Shown: positions 50,123 through 64,000 of the stretch, in pieces
Layout: the number at the start of each line of letters is the position of its first letter
Position numbering within the stretch: the stretch's first letter is position 1
NCBI GenBank assembly: GCA_964057225.1
Contig: OZ059894.1
Span: 9,372,131-9,436,130 of the forward strand
DNA: 64,000 nucleotides
Source: Auanema rhodensis
Lineage: Eukaryota > Nematoda > Chromadorea > Rhabditida > Rhabditidae
Direction of reading: 5' to 3'
Made by a program: the position numbers and the translations under genes
Notes under the pieces: model-generated
Told to the model about the DNA's origin: nothing
What the model saw: only the letters and a program-made list of their open reading frames with translations
Database searches by the model: none

Positions 50123-53100
50123 TTACTTAACACGACTTCGCTTCCCAGATTCTTCTTCGAAGGTATCTGAAGACGGTCTTTTACGCCGTATAACGGTCTC
50201 CTCATTGTCATTTGATGTGGATGATACAGAATCTTCTGTTAGGGGCCCAACAGGAGAGGCGGTTTCTTCCACATTCTCATCTTAAAAAGCATAGCATAAG
50301 CATGAATGTGTCCAAAAAATTGCTTACCTTGCACTGACACCGGACTACCAGTTGATGATGAGGGAACAGAATCGGAGGGGGTGGATGGACCTGGATTTTG
50401 CCCTTCATCTTCATCAGAATCAGAATCACCATAGTCAACCAGCGACTTAATGGAGTTTACAGGGCTATTTTCTTTACTGTTATTTTGTGATGAAGTAACT
50501 TCATCATCTCTAGAGGGTGAAGGTGCAGGAGAAGTAGAGGGCGAGGGTGTTCGTGAACGATCTCCAACCTAAGATTTTATAATTAGATTGAAAAATAAGC
50601 ATAGATCAACTTACTTTAATAATAATTTTCTTATCAATTGGGTGTACAGGAGCTTGTTGGCCAGAAAATACCGGACCCTCATCCTCATCAATTGCATTTT
50701 TCCTACGTAAAACTGAAGGGAACATGGGTTCAGATCCCGTTTTTCGAGGTGATTCAACGTCTCTTTTAACCTAAAGAAAAAACTATTATCAGTCAAAAAT
50801 AAATATATTGAAATTACCTCAATCTTCTTTTCAGAAGAGAAGTCTTCTTCTTCCTCATCCTCGAACCACCGCTCTTCCTGACGTTCTCTATTGAATGTTG
50901 GTGGGCTCGGCATCCGTTCGTCTTTAGCTGAAGTTCTTCCTCCAGCTTCTCGATCTTTTTGTTGTTCGTACTTCAGTTTGAGATCTGTGAATACTCTAAC
51001 ATATGTCACATTCTCGAAAGCAGACATATGATTCTCTACTAGGTATTTAACCAAATTTTTAATATCCTCCTGAAAATAAAACTGATATTAATTGTACAAA
51101 AAGAGAAATAAAGTTACAGTTCGGATATATTCGAAGAGATCCAAAAGAGCAGAGTTAAGTAAATTGTAGCGGGAACCGTTCCTAACGTAGCAGGCAACAA
51201 CCTTGTCCAGGACCTTTTCCCTCACTATATATCTATTATAGAAGTCATCTTTTACAGCTAATACTGTTCGAAGCATCTTCAAAGCGCCTAAAGGCAAATA
51301 AATAACAATTTTGAAAAACAGATAGAAAACTTACACAAGGAAAGGAAATGGTGACGACTAGAGAGGAGTACTAGAACTTTATTCAAGAGATCATTAGAAA
51401 TGCAATGCATCCGCATTGAAAAGGAATGATGCTCAATGCAAAAACATAAAAGTTTCACAATGAGAGCTTCCTTGTTAGCAGTGCAATAGTCATCTAAAGA
51501 TTTACAAAATTAGTTTAAATTAACCAAAATTGCTAGATTTACCATTTTTTATGGTTCCATTCTTTACATTTTCTACCATAGGTTTTAATAAGGCGTATAT
51601 CGACCGCTGATAGAAAACGTTTAAGAAATCAGATCTATCTGATTTATTCATGTTAACCATGTTTTCTGGATCTAACAAAGCTCGCAAAATCTGAAAACAA
51701 AAAATAAACTTTGTAAAGTATTAGGAACATACATTGGATACGTGAGTAGCCGAAGTTAATTCGGAGTCTGAATCTGACAACATATGAACAATAAAAAGAT
51801 TGAATAAGAGATCGTCCTGAACAAAGAAAGTATACAGAATAAAAGTTGAATAGCCCTTACGTTCTCCTTTCCTTTCGCTTGTTTTAACACAAAGTCCCGG
51901 ACAACATAAGGATTGCAGTCAACTAATGTCCACATTATCTAAAAAAAACATAGACATTTAAAAATTAATAGAGAATATAACTTACATCAACCATGTAAGA
52001 TCTTGTAATTGGGTCAGATGATCTCATACAAGGCTCAACGGTGCTCAAAATATCAGCGTTAAAGAATGCTTGAATGACATTCTAAACAAGAAACATATAA
52101 AAACCTTCAAAATTATTAATAATACCTTTGCAACTGTATCTTTCTGATGAGAAGCAGGCTGACCAGGCTGCACATGGGTTAAATGCAAAAACTCTCTAAG
52201 AAAATGTACACAATCACGCCTTCGGGCTACAGCTGTTTTAGCACATTTAAGTTCATCGAAAAGATCTTTCATAAACTTCTTATCTTTCTATAAACAAAGA
52301 TGATTCAAATATAGATGAAAATGTTTATTTACCTGTAGCGCGGATGATATTTCTACCCGTAAGAAAAACGCATAACTGTTTAAAGTTCCTGTTAAATTTT
52401 CTTCAAATAGAGAAGGAGCGGGTATGCACACTTCTTGAAGATATTGTATCCTGTAGGCTTTATGTATTTTATTTCTAAAGTTTTTTAATTAGATAGCCAA
52501 AATGTAGTTGATAACTTACTTTACGTCAGGATCTGAAATTTCCAACACTTCTTTGAACTTAGCTTGCTCATATAAAAATTCTCGATGCCTCCTAGGCTCA
52601 TCATAGGTAGGATCGTATTCCAACATACCAATAATTTCTTTCATGTAACGATCATCGAACACGTACTACAATATAAAGCATAGTTAAGATATTTAGTGAA
52701 ATGATTTACCTCCATAAAATTCAGATCCTGCTGACCACTTCTATGCATTAAAATAATATTCTTAGCAATAGTATACAAACAATGAAGCCCGTCAGTATTT
52801 TCCAAATCTTCACACATCTTGAAAACTTCTGCTAACTTAGGCAAAACACTGAAAATCAAAAATAAAAATCGTAATACCCAAACGTTAATTACCCCTCTGA
52901 TTCCAATATCTTGCACATTTTATCTCTTAAATTAACTGTTGACATATGATTAGTTATTATATAGTCAATCTCTCCTAAACGTCCCATTTCGATGGGGGGT
53001 AGGGCTACACGGCCTGAAGAGGAACCTTCTGAAAGTTCTCCTTCGTCAAGCTCATCAAACCCTGCATCCTAAAAAAGTAATAAAAATTAAATTCATATGT

Positions 53101-54655
53101 CAGTATCAAACTCACAGCATCACCCGGGTCCCTGCCTTGAACTTCACAAATTTTCGCCCAAATCTCTTCGCACCCGGATTTTTCTTGGAAACTTAACGCT
53201 AGATCACAAGTTTCCGATTCTGACCAAACTATCAAAGTTTCCTGTAAAACAAAGTTGTATGAGCTAAATTACAACAAAAATTAAAAAATATGTAATATAT
53301 AACACACTCGTTCCAATGAACTCTCTAATACCCCTTCAGTTACGTAAAGTGCAATGTCAGTGCCTGCCATGTAACATGTGTAGTAAAAAAAACAGATTCC
53401 AAAAATTACTAAAGTGATTAGATATATTAGGGGGATTACTGTTTAAGAAAATTCAGAGAATAAACGAAAAATACACAGTAAATAATAGGAAGACCCTTTA
53501 ATGCAATAAGATAGGACGTGGGCCTGCATCACGAGTTGCATAACAAAACACCGGGTACATAATCGATAAAGAGCGCACTTCGCACAAAACAAAATGAAGC
53601 GAAAAACTCCGAAACCGGATTGAGGCTAAAGAAAAGCAAAAACATTACGATATGAATACGCCTTGAGAAATTACCAAATGATAGCGATATCAGAATGATA
53701 CTTATGCACTAACAACTAGCCCCCCCCCCCATCGCGCATAAGCACACGTGATAAGTTCTCAACAAAATAATGTTGACAGTATATCAGCAGAACTACTTAA
53801 ACCGGAAGTAAAATATGCTTATAGAATAATTAAAAACACAAAAGATTTGCACGAGTAATAGAGATTAAATTCAAGGAAAAATGTATGAGTGAGAAATTAC
53901 GTCATTCAGACTGGTGAGGATAAGAACATGTCATAGCAAGCCTTATGCGGATTTGCACTCATAATAACTTCAATGGTATGCAGAAATAGTTTAAAAAATC
54001 AATATAATATTTCGAAAAAGTAAAAAAAAAAAGAAGGAAAAACTGATTCTAACCTGTTGCTTCTGATAAACAGTATCCATTAATATTTTTGATTCCAATA
54101 CATTTTTTTCTAAAATCAGTTGATTAAAACTGTAAATATCAGAAATGACGAACCTGTTGTTTCCAGTTTAACAATTATAACAAAGGATTTCTGTTGACCA
54201 GGAAGGGGAACACAAGCAACATGTCCCGTACCTCTATCGTCCCATACACGCTGCTCACAAAGTACGTATAATTTTACTCGATTTCTTGAATCCTAAATGT
54301 ATTAAAATGAAGTTGATTACTAAGAAATATCTATTTACTCTATCAATATCATAGTCATCCAATTGGTTTGGACCCGGAGTGATAGGCTTCCATTCTTCCT
54401 CTTTTTCTTTTTCAACTTTAATACCGTTCTCACCATTCACTTTAGTCGGCTCTTCTTCTTGAGTTTGCTCTTCTTTGCCGATGGACTAAAATTATGAAAC
54501 ATAACAAAAAATAAAAGAAAACAACATAAACTGCAGAAATACTAATCAGAATGATATTATGACCGGAAACGTACCTTATCTTTGACATATTCTTCAACAG
54601 TATTCTCATTCGGAGACTGATCTTTCTCAGCAATAGGAATTTCTACGTCCGACAT
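50123..54655 (-). CDS. smk-1: SMK-1 / PPP4R3, regulatory subunit 3 of protein phosphatase 4
   Basis: A scaffold that recruits PP4 substrates in the nucleus; in C. elegans SMK-1 also acts with DAF-16 in longevity and innate immunity. Start ATG 54655 ([18 protein letters not shown]); stop TAA at 50123-50125. After an acidic N-terminus comes an EVH1/PH-like domain ([20 protein letters not shown], then [20 protein letters not shown] and EVQGRDPGD). Then the SMK-1 helical-repeat domain follows, with [67 protein letters not shown] and [17 protein letters not shown]. The C-terminus is long, Ser/Pro/acidic, with an [11 protein letters not shown] segment and a basic end KRSRV. About 18 exons. An 0.8 kb intron (53242 to about 54052) separates the EVH1 halves and carries a poly-C tract at 53719-53730. 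It is divergent from CHMP5. Confidence 0.93.
53719..53730. repeat. Poly-C tract in a SMK-1 intron
   Basis: A run of about ten C in otherwise AT-rich DNA. Similar runs lie at 8706-8717 and 62331-62340. All three fall in introns or intergenic DNA. Confidence 0.8.
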
Positions 54656-55252
54656 TTTACGTTTTACTCGGCTCAGCAGAACATCTTAAAAATAAAAAGT
54701 AAAATCATAAACAAAAATTACAACATATCACAATTCTGACGTAGGCAACATAAAAGTCATCATATTGAATTATGCAATAATAATAATTTTTATATAATTA
54801 AAAGCTTCCTAATTTGAATGAGCATTATAATTTTTTAAAAAATATATAGAAAAAGGAACAAGAAGACCTTAAGTTTTTTAAAAAATAGCAAAAACGCCGT
54901 TTCGCAAAGCTTGCCAATTTGTTCTGGTAGAGCGCCAAGTCCATTCCCAGCCGCGTCCTGGCACGATTGTTGACGTCATTTCACGTCCAAGGTTACGGTA
55001 GTCATGCAAGTGATTCATGCGACCAGAGTAAGCTTGTATGCTTAAGATTGAACTCGTTATTGTTTTAAAACTGGAAGTAAATTTTTGGTAACCAGTTTTC
55101 TTAATAATTTCAACGTTTCAATTTAAAAATGGTTTTTGTAATCAATATTTCGAAATTTAAAAAATTTATTTTTAAGCGGTATTTAGATGCATTTTTTTGT
55201 TTTTATTTAGTATCATTTTGAAAAATGTATTTGTTCTGTTTTCAAGGAAACC
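54656..55252. promoter_or_regulatory. Shared divergent promoter region of SMK-1 and CHMP5
   Basis: About 600 bases separate the two start codons. Most is AT-rich, but 54890-55020 is a GC-richer core holding a perfect palindromic CRE/ATF site TGACGTCA at 54971-54978, followed by TTTCACGTCC. A ttttcaag at 55239-55246 just before the CHMP5 ATG could accept a spliced leader. Promoter function is inferred from position. Confidence 0.45.
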
Positions 55253-56195
55253 ATGAGGAGAATGTTCGGCTCAGGAAAAAAGGAGCCTCCTCCAGATTTG
55301 AATGCAGCAATTCAAAATGTTGAAAGCCGTTGTGATAGTATCGACAAGAAAATCGCTAAGGTACTCATTATGGTGAAGTTTCTCTCTTTATTTTTTGTTT
55401 AAGCTTGATGCTGATCTTGTGAAACTTCGTGACCAGATGTCGAAAATGAGAGAAGGCCCTTCTAAAAATTTGGTCAAACAAAAAGCTTTAAGGTAACTGT
55501 TATTTTGAATAACGTATGGTTATTGAACATTACATACTAGAATCCTCAAGCAGAAGAGAACTTATGAAGGCCAGAAGGCGCAGCTTGATCAACAAGCCTT
55601 CAATATGGATCAAAGTAATTTTGCAATTCAGGGAATGAAAGATAACCAGGTATTATTAAGATTTGCGTACTTCCTATCAATATTATCTGTTGACAGGTTA
55701 CAATTTCTGCTATGCAAGCGGGACTCAAATCACTTCAACAGGAACATAAGAAAATGGATATTAACAAAGTTAGTTCAATTGCCTTAATTGGTGTTAAATG
55801 GATGTGTACTCAACTGACAATTTTAGATTGAAGACTTGCAAGACCAGATGGAGGACATGCTTGATTTGAACAATGAGATACAAGAAGCTATGAGTCGTCA
55901 ATACGATACACCAGATGTGAGCATCTTTAATTAAAAAAATTAACAATATTTCAATTTAGATTGATGAAACTGAATTAGAGGCGGAGCTTGCTATGCTTGG
56001 TGACGAGCTAGACTTAGGTGAAACTGACTCGAACTTCTTAGATGAAGCTTTGAATGCACCTGGTGTGCCCGAATCAAAACCTCAGAGCAATAAGGTATTT
56101 CTCATAGTTAAAAGTTAGCATTGTTATTCATATGCTTATAGGTTTCTGAGGGTTTGGAAGTTGATGAGTTCGGGTTGCCTAAGATACCAGCTTGA
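55253..56195 (+). CDS. vps-60: CHMP5 / VPS60, ESCRT-III associated protein
   Basis: A charged multivesicular body protein that works late in ESCRT-III, binding LIP5/VTA1 and helping VPS4 disassemble the polymer during endosomal sorting and membrane scission. Start ATG 55253; stop TGA 56193-56195. The first exon ends at 55360, and five more short exons follow. The sequence reads [19 protein letters not shown], then [80 protein letters not shown] and [19 protein letters not shown]. The C-terminus [12 protein letters not shown] is nearly the same as in other animals and contains the LIP5-binding region. Length (about 220 residues) and charge pattern (basic first half, acidic second half) match the family. 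It converges on HAO, whose stop is only about 80 bases away. Confidence 0.95.
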
Positions 56196-56275
56196 ATAAC
56201 TTAGAATGATTTTATTCTGTTTACGGTGATGTACATACATGCGCATTGATTTTTTTTACAATGTAAATATTTAAT

Positions 56276-57880
56276 TTATAGCTTTGATATAAACGAGTCA
56301 TGAATCACGAGGTTTCTTACATTTTTTATGTCATCTATTGATTTTGAACCTAAACATGCATTGTTTTTAAAAGTTTTCCTTATTCTTCACCTGTTAGTCT
56401 CATTGTGCGACTGAATTCTGTATTTAAAATGTCTAGTACCTTTGTCACACCCTTCTCTCCCTAAAATGAAAATTTCTGAGAAAACTGTAAAGCTTCCAAA
56501 CATTGACTGCGAGCCCCCATAAAATGGGTCTGCCAACAAAAACGGCGCGTGCACCCAGGGCTATTGCTTTGAACACATCTCTGCCATTGCGGATACCACC
56601 GTCGAGGAAAACCTAAATTTGGAAGAATTGGTTCAAGATATATGAAGGAAATAGACCGGAATTTTCCCCTGAACGGCCTTCATGATCGATGGTAATGCCT
56701 CAATCTGGAAATGTAAGCCGGATTTCAGAAAATTCATAGTAGCTATACCGTCGAGATACAATCATCCAATTGCCGGCCACCATGGTTTGAGATTATAATC
56801 CCATCGACTCTATGTTTTACAGCCTCTATGGCATCATCTGCTCTTACAATTCCTTTGAGAATTACTGGTAAAGGTGACACTCTGTCAAAACTTTGGTCAA
56901 CTAAAGCTCAAAGTTGATAGATCTAACCTTTTTAAGTAATCAACTGTTTCCCAATTTAACGAGCTATCAATTTGTGTTGTGACGTAATCCATGAATCCAG
57001 AGTTTCCCATTGTAACATTTGGCATATACTCTTGACTTTCTGATGTGAAATTTGCCAAACTAATCTATTATTATTGAAAATAAATTGTTTCATCATGTTA
57101 TACCGAAGAGGTTTGGGAAGAGAAAACCCATGACGTAGATCTCGTAATCGTCTACCCAGCACTGGAGTGTCCACTAAACTTCCAACATAAGTTACGACCA
57201 TTTTAGAAAGTTTATTCCTCTTTACCTGTCAATACAATTGCAGAACATTTTGCTTTCACTGCTCTTTTTATCAGCATTTCTGTCATTTTCTTGTCATTAT
57301 AAACATAAAGCTGAAGTTAAAGATAACGTTTTAAAAGAGGTAGTTTTGATTTTGTCACACCTGGAACCAAATAACTCCGTTATTTTTTGACACCTCATCA
57401 GCAACTTCCTCTAAAGGGACTGTTGACCATGAACTGGCGATCATTAATGTTTTCATTTTAGATGCAGCTAATCATAAAAACGTAAATATACAATACTTTC
57501 AAAACAAAAACCTCTTGCAGTGTCCAGTTCACCATTAGAACTTGCCATCTTCTGGAAAGCAGTTGGTGCTATTCCGATAGGAAAATCAAACTTTTTTCCA
57601 AAAATATCAACTGAAGTATCAATATGTGATACATCTTGAAGACATCGCGGTATTATAATAAATCTTAAATAGGTCTTTGAGGATTCTTAAAGATTTTTGG
57701 AATAACTTTTCAAAAGCCGATTCGTTACGTACAAGTGTACGTTCATCCTCCGCAGCACCATTATAATAGTTAGAAGCTAATCTTGAAAAGGATTATTTGC
57801 AAAGCTGTATAGAAAGCTTCAAACCTGGGCAACTTCAATACAGCTTCTTTCTTGAAGTCGTCTAGGGTTAGGTAAACCAT
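56276..57880 (-). CDS. hao: Peroxisomal (S)-2-hydroxy-acid oxidase (glycolate/L-lactate oxidase family)
   Basis: An FMN-dependent oxidase that converts 2-hydroxy acids such as glycolate to 2-oxo acids plus hydrogen peroxide. Start ATG 57880 ([19 protein letters not shown]). Active-site and FMN-binding motifs are present in order: [80 protein letters not shown] with the key Lys, SNHGGRQLD with catalytic His and Arg, and [20 protein letters not shown] followed by VFVGRP. Splicing after WGLAVN restores [16 protein letters not shown] further 41-base intron after MRLTG (GT-AG, 56350-56390) leads to a last exon, 56276-56349, that ends ISKL. This provides a C-terminal SKL, the classic PTS1 signal. 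Without that splice the protein would stop at 56380 and lack the signal. Expected in peroxisomes. Confidence 0.9.
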
Positions 57881-58736
57881 TACGAAAATTTGAAGAAGGT
57901 CTTATTGATGTGATATCACTTGTCAAGCGGTAAACAACATCCCATCTTGATCATGTGGGTTACAAACATGCGCATATCCCCGTTTTGCACCCAACGGGGT
58001 CAGACATACACTTGAATTTTCAAAAAGGGATTGTTATTATGAATTAAGATATCTTCATTATTATTAAACGTAACTCACAAGCATCAATATCTACTAATGC
58101 TGAAGTAAAAAAAAAGAAAAATTATTGAATCTGTGCAAAGAAAATGAAAGAAAGGTCATTCTCAGTGTATATTCTTTGTTTCCTTCTTCTAACAGAAAGA
58201 TACGTCTTTGACTGTTTCTATGGTAAGGATGGGATACGCCCATGATCTTCGTTTCCTCAAAATTTCTATTTTCTTTTCGCTCGGATCTTCTCGTACCGCT
58301 AGAAGAATGTAGTTATCTAGCAAATAGTTAACAAATAGTTAAGTGAACTATGTCCATATGACATCCACCCACCCTTTCTCATCATCGACATTCTTAGTCT
58401 AGGCTTATCAATTCTTTTCTATAGCAGACGTTGTAGACATTTCACTAATTAGTTATGAACACTTGTTCAGACAGCCTTTTAAATCAAACTGTCAACCACT
58501 TTTACGTGAACTTTGATTGCGAAATATGTGCCCGGCTAGAGCTCATTGGTTTTGGACGACGAAATGAAAGTGACAGCTGAGTACTTTCTCGAAGTATCGG
58601 AATTACAGTCTATAACAGAATAAACGGAGGAATATTTATAATATCGTTAACCGCTTCAAATGAAAGAAAAATATAATACAACAGTAATTAATGGCAAAAA
58701 AACATGAAAAATTCCTGAACCGTGATGATTAAAGAG
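57881..58736. other. Intergenic between HAO start and cathepsin F 3' end
   Basis: This holds the HAO promoter on the left and the cathepsin F 3' UTR on the right (aataaa-like words near 58620-58680). A possible two-exon micropeptide gene on the + strand lies at 58144-58331 and is listed separately. Confidence 0.45.
58144..58331 (+). CDS. Candidate secreted micropeptide (36 residues), speculative
   Basis: Two short exons, 58144-58222 and 58303-58331, are separated by an 80-base intron with GTAAGG donor and CTAG acceptor, and the split codon is restored in phase. The product starts MKERSFSVYILCFLLLTERY, a short basic start and a hydrophobic core like a secretion signal, and ends FDCFYGEECSYLANS with two cysteines that could pair. 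There is no homology that I recognise, and a frame this short can arise by chance. Reading through the intron also gives a short peptide. Confidence 0.22.
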
Positions 58737-63999
<5,263 letters not shown>

Positions 64000-64000
64000 G

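Overview
This is nuclear DNA from a nematode. The genes are split into many short exons by mostly 40-70 base introns with tttcag-type 3' splice sites, and several starts sit just after such a site, as expected for spliced-leader trans-splicing. The gene content also fits: nematode-type 7TM chemoreceptors, a DMSR neuropeptide receptor, a ground-like (GRL) secreted protein, a TWK potassium channel, a SWEET transporter and PPP4R3/SMK-1. Base composition is AT-rich but not extreme. I cannot name the genus. All exon joins below were built by eye from splice sites, reading phase and family resemblance; no alignment or transcript data were used.

Layout. 1-676 (+): 3' end of an animal haem peroxidase with a C-terminal VWC-like cysteine module. 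1403-3564 (-): DMSR (myosuppressin/FMRFamide-like) receptor. 3.6-15 kb: a gene-poor, purine-skewed block with microsatellites. 14986-16118 (-): SWEET sugar transporter. 19267-20793 (+): a 7TM receptor. 22160-24987 (+): mitochondrial ABCB10-type half transporter. 25396-25963 (-): small orphan secreted protein. 26546-28544 (-): legumain. 30904-34065 (+): TWK two-pore potassium channel. 34267-35451 (-): Str-superfamily chemoreceptor. 36747-38420 (+): CPEB RNA-binding protein. 39014-42825 (-): Dispatched-family RND protein. 43557-44378 (+): orphan protein. 44998-46687 (-): ground-like protein whose first intron carries a tRNA-derived, SINE-like element. 50123-54655 (-): SMK-1/PPP4R3, divergent from 55253-56195 (+), CHMP5/VPS60. 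56276-57880 (-): (S)-2-hydroxy-acid oxidase ending in the peroxisomal signal SKL. 58737-63999 (-): cathepsin F-like protease with a cystatin-like prodomain. Its 2.8 kb intron hosts a Tyr/Gln-rich secreted protein gene and a second probable gene on the opposite strand, and another of its introns holds a tRNA-Ala(CGC) gene.

The genes do not form an operon or pathway. They are a typical mix of housekeeping (ABCB10, SMK-1, CHMP5, HAO, two lysosomal cysteine proteases), germline or translational control (CPEB) and sensory or neuronal genes (three 7TM receptors, a K2P channel). The points most worth checking are the hidden SKL exon of HAO, the non-canonical CG acceptor in ABCB10, the nested genes in cathepsin F, short stop-free introns of length divisible by three, a tandem DR4 nuclear-receptor half-site array with a related dispersed repeat, the SINE-like element, and several small orphan genes.
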